Positions 58,571 through 64,000 of a DNA stretch of 64,000 bases are shown in pieces; positions within the stretch are counted from its first letter, which is position 1, and the number at the start of each line of letters is the position of its first letter. Origin of the DNA: Limnephilus marmoratus (lineage: Eukaryota > Arthropoda > Insecta > Trichoptera > Limnephilidae); contig OU862908.1 in assembly GCA_917880885.1 (NCBI GenBank), positions 10,080,501 to 10,144,500 of the forward strand, in the 5' to 3' direction. The notes below the pieces were generated by a model that was not told where the DNA came from, did not search any database, and saw nothing but the letters and a program-made list of their open reading frames with translations. Both the position numbers and the translations under genes were made by a program.

Positions 58571-59884
58571 TGTGTATGTACATGTGTATGTATTTATATT
58601 TATTATTATCAATGTGACAATTTAAATATTGAAATTTATAAACCACCTTGTAAACTGTGTATGCGTGTGTGTTCTCCTCATTCAGACTTGCCACTTAGTT
58701 GGACAAACAACTATAAATTTAATAATCTGAACTTTTTTATTTCATTTTAATACACTGTTAGGAGTTAAATAAGTTGTTGATTTGTTTTAAAAGGAATGCG
58801 GAGTAGTTAGAATCCTACGAGCTTATAGAATGTGGAATTACCCAAGCACAAACATGTCTAGGTTAAGTGGTCGATTTTGCAAGAGGTAATATTAGGGCAA
58901 TGCTTTGGATGGAGGTGGTTATGTAGTAAATAAATGTCTAGAATTTTATCCGAGTATTTAGTAAATAAAAATATTTTTTATATATGTATACCATTTAAGA
59001 AAATTTTAGCTTTGGGAGTTTCATATTACACTGAGATGGAATTCTCCACAGATCTCTTGGACTTGTATTGTAATTCATGCCTATTTATGATTAACTCACA
59101 TTATTATGTAAATGGCTTCATCTGGTGGCAGCATCGTTGATTGTAATTCTGTCTTACTTCCTAATGTTTTGTATAATTACGGTCATTGTTGATTCTCCCA
59201 ATATCTGGGTTTGTTTATATCTCAAGTTTCAGTTTATCAATGAAGAATGACCTTCGATTCCCCGTGTGGTGATTTTCTAGTCACTTATCACAAGCTTGCA
59301 TCTGTCAAGGAAAATAACTGAACGAGAAGTAAACATCACTCCAGTATAAATAATGGTGTCTTTTTAAAGAACCAATATATTATGTATATGCCACTCATCA
59401 CTTCCACATAATGCACCGGCTTCAAGGTAAAATAATATGTAACACTTGTACATGCGCACAGTTGTCCCCAAATAAGCGTTGTCATCATGGCTGCCAATGT
59501 TGGCATCTTACTGAAGATTATTTTATTTGAAACCCAATCTGTGTTTGCTGCACTTTTAACTATTTAATCTGCTTATAAATATGTTATTGGCAAACTAATA
59601 ATATAAATGGAGTGAATTTGCAGGATGTTTTCTTTGGTAAAAATATTAATTTCTTTTGCCTAATTGTATTTTTCAAATATTTCACAAGGTCCAGTAACTG
59701 TAATATCTAAGGTGATAAATGTATTTATTTTAAGATTACACATTCTGCCTTTTTGTACAGAATATACCTGCAAATACTAAACTATATGTATGTGTTGTTA
59801 AACCCAGTTTGCTAACTGGGAGTAATGTGTACCATGCTCACAAACAAACAATAATTAATTCAGGAGACGTATTTCCGTTCTTTA

Positions 59885-60022
59885 CCCTTGGCTAAGGAAT
59901 ATGCCTATCTCCCTCATTTTAGTGAGTGAGATAGCAATCGCTACGCGGGCTATCTCACTCGCTCTAGTTTATGCCAAAGCTAAAATGAGGATATGTACAC
60001 AGATATATTCCTTAGCCAAGGA
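59885..60022. mobile_element. Hairpin MITE in the RFX 3' region
   Basis: CCTTGGCTAAGGAATAT (59886-59902) is exactly complementary to 60005-60021. A second inner pair, GAGTGAGATAG/CTATCTCACTC, gives a nearly continuous hairpin of about 135 bases. Confidence 0.7.
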
Positions 60023-60872
60023 TAAGGAATGGGAATCCGCTTTCCAGAAGTTGTTTACGATTCTATCAATAAACCCTCTGGTATTCTTACAAAATGTATT
60101 TACTGTCTTTTAAATGTATTAAAATTATAAACTAATATATTATAATGAAAAGGAAGGAATCAAAAAGATTAGCAGGGTAAATAGTGACGTATGGGCAGTG
60201 TGTACGGGGACTATTGGTAATTTTTCAATAAACTTCTTAATGTAATGTTTGAAATTTTAGAATTGTAATATGGATGTGTCCTGATTCTGTAACGGGAAAC
60301 CTTAAATTGTGTCCTGTTTTCAATATTGACTGACTTTGTTTAAGCCGCATAGTATATTTATTTGATTCAAAGGTTAAAACTAAAAAAACTTGAGGATTTT
60401 TTTTTTTTGGAATTACGTACACAATCCTTGAAAACGCTTGCAAGAGTTTTGATATTTCTCTCCATATTTTTGTTAATATGTCTGCACTTTCAAGAAACTG
60501 GTTACTACATACTGTAAACTATAATATTATAAATATACTTCCATATCAAATATTTTATACTGCAAGCATGATCCTAGAATATATTTATTTTGTACTAATG
60601 GTGCAGCATGTCATTATGGAATTAAGGAAGGACCAGAAAATGACCATGTTTGTTTTGTTAGTGCATGAATGTTTGTTGTGGTTGTAAAAGTGGTCACATG
60701 ATCGTTACCAGCATTATTTATGTACCCGATACCAATGCCAAGTGGTGGTTGATGAGAATATTAAACTAGTCATGTGTTATTCCTGTTTTACTTACCATCC
60801 CTCTCTTCTTCTAGCCGTCACAACAAACTCTTGACAAACATCGAGGAAATAATAAATAAAACTAATAAATTG

Positions 60873-62248
60873 TATTTTACAAACATTATATTTTATTGAA
60901 AACAATTTTGTCCAGGTTAATGGCGCCATCATGCATGTATGTATGTGTATGTACATCATACATTATTTTATGTTACAAATAAAACAACCCAACTTTGATT
61001 AATTTGGTGCCTTAAAAACAATTAACATACAAGCCATTTCAAATCAAGATGTCTTAAAACATAAAAACAACTTGGTCGTATCTTTTTTCGTCAAATTTCT
61101 AATACACTTGAAATTTAGAAAAAAAACTACTTTTCCAAACAATCTGTAAGTACAACGGATTTTTTTTAGATATAATTTAATTAATTACGACTTATACGCT
61201 GCACAGAAACATTGTTATGTACATCTTAAAATTATTTCGTCAAAATGGTAACCATTAGTCCAAATTCAATGTTTGTAAATAGGTTTTACATAGTTAAACT
61301 AAATAACTACCATTATTAGATCTGAGATAAATATTTTTTCAAAAATACAAATTAAAATTCCACACGGTTGAGGACAATGATTGTATAATGCTTTTTGAAG
61401 TTAAATAGGTCCGATACGAAAATCAACAGAAAAAGCCAAATAAACATAACAATCCTATTTTAGTTCACAAGATACATATAGTAAAAATGTTAATTTACGT
61501 AGTAAATTTACAATGTGGTATAATTGGGGCCCTTCATACACAGAGATACTTGCAAGCTAAGGGACGTGATGACTGATGCAATGAGAAGACGCACACTCTT
61601 TAAAACTGGTTTCCGTACACGGCGCTAACCAAATTATACTGAACTGGGTCTTTTTTGGTCAAGTGCTGCTGTGTAATTAATATGATGTCAAGTGACTCCA
61701 GCGATGAAGACAATATCTTTATTCTGTGCCCTTTACAAGCGTGAAAAACCATTTAAAAATTTATGGGTTCACCCATACAACAAAATAAATGTTAATTGAA
61801 GGGCAATCGTCACCGCCAAGGAAACTGTATGAGAATGATGTCAAATTGATTTTTCTTTCCAACTTTCAATCCACACCTTCTCTGCTAAATCTTTCTTAAC
61901 GTAAATGCGGTAAATTATAGTTATACAAACATGGATATTTCCCCACCTCCAAAACAGGTTTAACATTAAAATCATGTTCAGACATCATTTCTGTCAAATG
62001 AGTAGTAGATATGATCGCAACTCACAAAGCGTGCAACTGACATCAATCACATAGTCGACGCGTCATATACTACACTAGCAAACAGTATGGCAGATACACA
62101 CGATGGGTGTATATGTTGCACGCACAAAACTCAAGTCGCTTGTAAGTAAGTATCCCCTTGTATGAATGGCCAAAGGTTTTTTTGAAAAGAAAAGAAAAAA
62201 ATAAATATGCTAATAAATGTAGATTTAAACCATCAAAAGATATAACTT
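60873..62248 (-). other. Probable 3' UTR of the convergent minus-strand gene
   Basis: AT-rich and without ORFs of note. It starts (in minus orientation) after the TAA at 62249 and could end at the AATAAA complement at 60892-60897. The two tail-to-tail genes would then be separated by only tens of bases. Confidence 0.4.
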
Positions 62249-62338
62249 TTAGAAGGCGGAAACAACTGCAGAGCGTTTGTCTCTGTTCTTCCCGCGAGTG
62301 ATGGTCCTGGCCTTGAAGTTGGCTGCGTTCTGTAGATG
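62249..62338 (-). CDS. Last coding exon of an unidentified convergent gene
   Basis: On the minus strand a clear acceptor (TTTTAATTCTAG) precedes CATCTACAG at 62338. The exon reads HLQNAANFKARTITRGKNRD then KRSAVVSAF and TAA at 62249-62251. The basic segment (KARTITRGKNRDKR) and the GC-biased codon use in an AT-rich setting suggest real coding sequence. It joins in phase 0 to the exon at 63074-63301. I do not recognise the family. Downstream, 60890-62248 would be its 3' UTR, with a TTTATT (AATAAA on the minus strand) at 60892-60897. Confidence 0.6.
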   Translation of the reverse strand, partial: HLQNAANFKARTITRGKNRDKRSAVVSAF

Positions 62339-63073
62339 CTAGAATTAAAAACATTCGTTCATATTAATTTACAGTCAAGTTATAATTAATTCAAAGGGGC
62401 TGACAAGAAACTTCAATAAATAAAAAGAGAGAATGAACACGTAGACAACCATAAAAGTGACATTTTTTGTCTTGGAGACCTACATGAACAAATTAGCCTG
62501 AGGGGTTAAACTAGTAAGGCATTAATATCCTAAGGCAAAATGAATGTAAAGGTTGTACTGCAATGGCAGATAATCTGAAAAGTTCACAACAGATGATGTT
62601 GGTGTGGTTGGCAGTTGTTTGCATGATATGACAGCTATGTGATATGGTAAGATATTGTTTTAAGGGTTTAAAGACATTTTAAACAAAAATGAGTAATACA
62701 TAAATATGATGGTTGGTAGAATTAATAAAAAAAAATAATTGAGAAATGGAAATTTAAAAGTAATGGGGCAAAAAAGAAGACACAGTTTGTTTATAACCTC
62801 AACTTATTTCGGATTGTTTTCCTATTAGCGTGTGCATCTACACATACTTCTAAGATAAGAGATAATATGCCTACCTACATTCAGATCCAATAAGTTTTAG
62901 TAAAATGTTTACTTCCAAGAGTGACAAAACAAATGATCTACTCGTATATCCGAGAATTTAATTATTTTCTATTTTAACAGCTGGTCCAATTGTACCAACG
63001 GTCCTGCTGTTGAGAGCACCGATATAATGGATGGATGATATGCCCTATGATTTATCAAATATTAAACAAGTAC
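62339..63073 (-). other. Intron of the convergent gene
   Basis: AT-rich intron between the two minus-strand coding exons. I see no transposon ends or other structure in it. Confidence 0.45.
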
Positions 63074-63301
63074 CCTGAGCAATTTGTTGTTGGTGCGTGC
63101 TGCGGGAGTGTTGGTGGAGGGTGTGAGGGGTGGGGGTGGCAGCAGGAGTGCCGCGCGCAGGGCGGGGGCACAGGCCAGGTGCAGCGGCAGCCCGGCACAG
63201 AGGGCCGAACCCAGTGCAGCGTAACGGCGCCTTGCGCACCATCCCTCCACGTGTAGCGTCTCTCCCTTGATGCGCACCACTATGTCTTCCATGTCATCCT
63301 C
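63074..63301 (-). CDS. Penultimate coding exon of an unidentified convergent gene
   Basis: The minus-strand acceptor GTATTTGTGTAG precedes 63301. Seventy-six codons read EDDMEDIVVRIKGETLHVEG, then WCARRRYAALGSALCAGLPL, HLACAPALRAALLL, a proline/threonine-rich stretch and TNNKLLR, to a donor GTACTTG at 63073. It is very GC-rich, unlike its flanks. The stretch from YAALGSALCAG to RAALL is hydrophobic and could be a membrane segment or buried helix. The reading frame, both splice sites and phase 0 agree with the exon at 62249-62338. The protein is not identified; more exons must lie beyond 63301, probably outside the window. Confidence 0.6.
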
Positions 63302-63309
63302 CTACACAA

Positions 63310-63760
63310 ATACAAACACATTTATTAACTCTAAAGCCGTGGGAAGCAACTAAAGTGATTTCATCACGTTTGCCTCTCATGCGTTTTTACGTTCTTTTGC
63401 TAAACGTTGGTTGATCGACATAAACTAGGAGAAAATTACATAGAAAGACAGGCAATGTAATTTAACAACCATGGCATAGATGCCTAGATGGCCAACTTCA
63501 ATTAACAAGAATGGAAAACAGATTCAACATGTTGGATTCGAACTGAAATCGCTATAACATATTTGACTTCCATTTATGTATTGGAGCAACTGTTTGCATG
63601 GCCATTGGTTAAGCATCATAATACGTTTTAGTGTTTTTCTTTAATCTCGATAATAAAATAAAAAAAAATTATGTCGCTAAAATGACATTATGGCGATATC
63701 TGTGGGCTATCGGAGGCACTAATTGGTATTGTGTGTAGAAAAGTAGCACTGTATAATGAT
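63310..63760. other. Intron of the convergent gene
   Basis: AT-rich; nothing recognised before the LINE fragment. Confidence 0.35.
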
Positions 63761-64000
63761 GACAACTGGGCCATAGATGCCGCTCAAGTATCCTTTTGGA
63801 ACGAAAATTCAAATATGTATTTGAATTATGACTTAACTTTATTACAATCATATAAAAAATACAGAAACAATCTTACAAATTTGATTAAAAAAACAAAAGA
63901 AAATTATTTCAAGGTAAAACTTGAAGATAGTGGTAAAGATAACAAAAAAGTCTGGGCTACAATAAATAACATTATTGGAAACGGTAATAAAAATAAACAA
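63761..64000 (+). mobile_element. LINE ORF2 fragment running off the window
   Basis: An open frame begins after a TGA at 63758 and stays open to 64000: AAQVSFWNENSKYVLNYDLT, SYKKYRNNLTNLIKKTKENY, FKVKLEDSGKDNKKVWATIN, NIIGNG. This is the linker between endonuclease and reverse transcriptase of Jockey-like LINEs (R..L...I...K..Y.......N.K..W..IN). Codon use resembles 37350-38363, possibly the same family. The RT should continue to the right. Confidence 0.75.

Larger units (their letters stand above)
56182..60872 (+). other. Probable long 3' UTR / downstream region of the RFX gene
   Basis: No coding signal follows the RFX stop until the convergent gene. The best polyadenylation signals are overlapping AATAAA hexamers at 60851-60860, in a region that otherwise lacks genes. 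Earlier AATAAA hexamers (for example near 58930 and 60228) could end shorter transcripts. The region carries a mariner relic (56593-57182), a nested Harbinger-like/TTAA MITE block (57590-58570) and a hairpin MITE (59885-60022). 58571-59880 and 60030-60840 are AT-rich with nothing recognisable. Confidence 0.5.

Overview
The window is nuclear DNA from an arthropod, most likely an insect. The gene is split by classical GT..AG introns, the exons are GC-rich at third positions, and they sit in very AT-rich introns crowded with mobile elements (non-LTR retrotransposons, Helitrons, hAT, mariner, TTAA-target and PIF/Harbinger-like MITEs, and a Penelope-like hairpin). Some Helitron ends resemble those common in Lepidoptera, but the order cannot be fixed from the sequence. 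No tool or database was used. Family names come from motif recognition, and splice sites were read by hand.

The backbone is one plus-strand gene for an RFX-family winged-helix transcription factor of the RFX1/2/3 type. Fourteen coding exons are supported from 18708 to the stop at 56179-56181, with every splice phase consistent. A tentative first coding exon (12981-13026) fits the required phase and would give 739 residues. A GC-rich block at 4330-4440 with a near-consensus X-box may be its promoter. The DNA-binding domain is split over exons 6-8, and the conserved C-terminal B, C and dimerisation regions over exons 9-14. The 3' UTR could extend to about 60.87 kb, where it meets the tail of a convergent minus-strand gene whose last two coding exons lie at 63074-63301 and 62249-62338. 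I do not recognise that gene.

Layout: 0-3.2 kb holds a decayed C2H2 zinc-finger array and TTAA/TA MITEs. 4.3-8.5 kb holds the putative promoter and two near-identical 0.65-kb long-TIR MITEs. 9.6-12.6 kb holds fold-back elements, including a perfect 241-bp palindrome. 14-18.5 kb holds a MADF-domain ORF, Helitron-like repeats and a 34-bp minisatellite. 18.7-56.2 kb is the RFX gene, whose introns carry LINE fragments, a Helitron/hAT/Helitron nest (25.3-27.4 kb), mariner relics, a 1-kb GC-rich hAT-like insertion (40.1-41.1 kb) and a 4-kb hAT-like nest (47.6-51.7 kb). 56.2-60.9 kb is 3' UTR or downstream sequence with more MITEs. 60.9-63.3 kb is the convergent gene, and a LINE ORF runs off the right edge.

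The most unusual items are the perfect palindrome with hammerhead-like cores, two independent tandem duplications of exon-intron junctions inside the RFX gene, and a TTAA-target MITE superfamily with at least five full copies.
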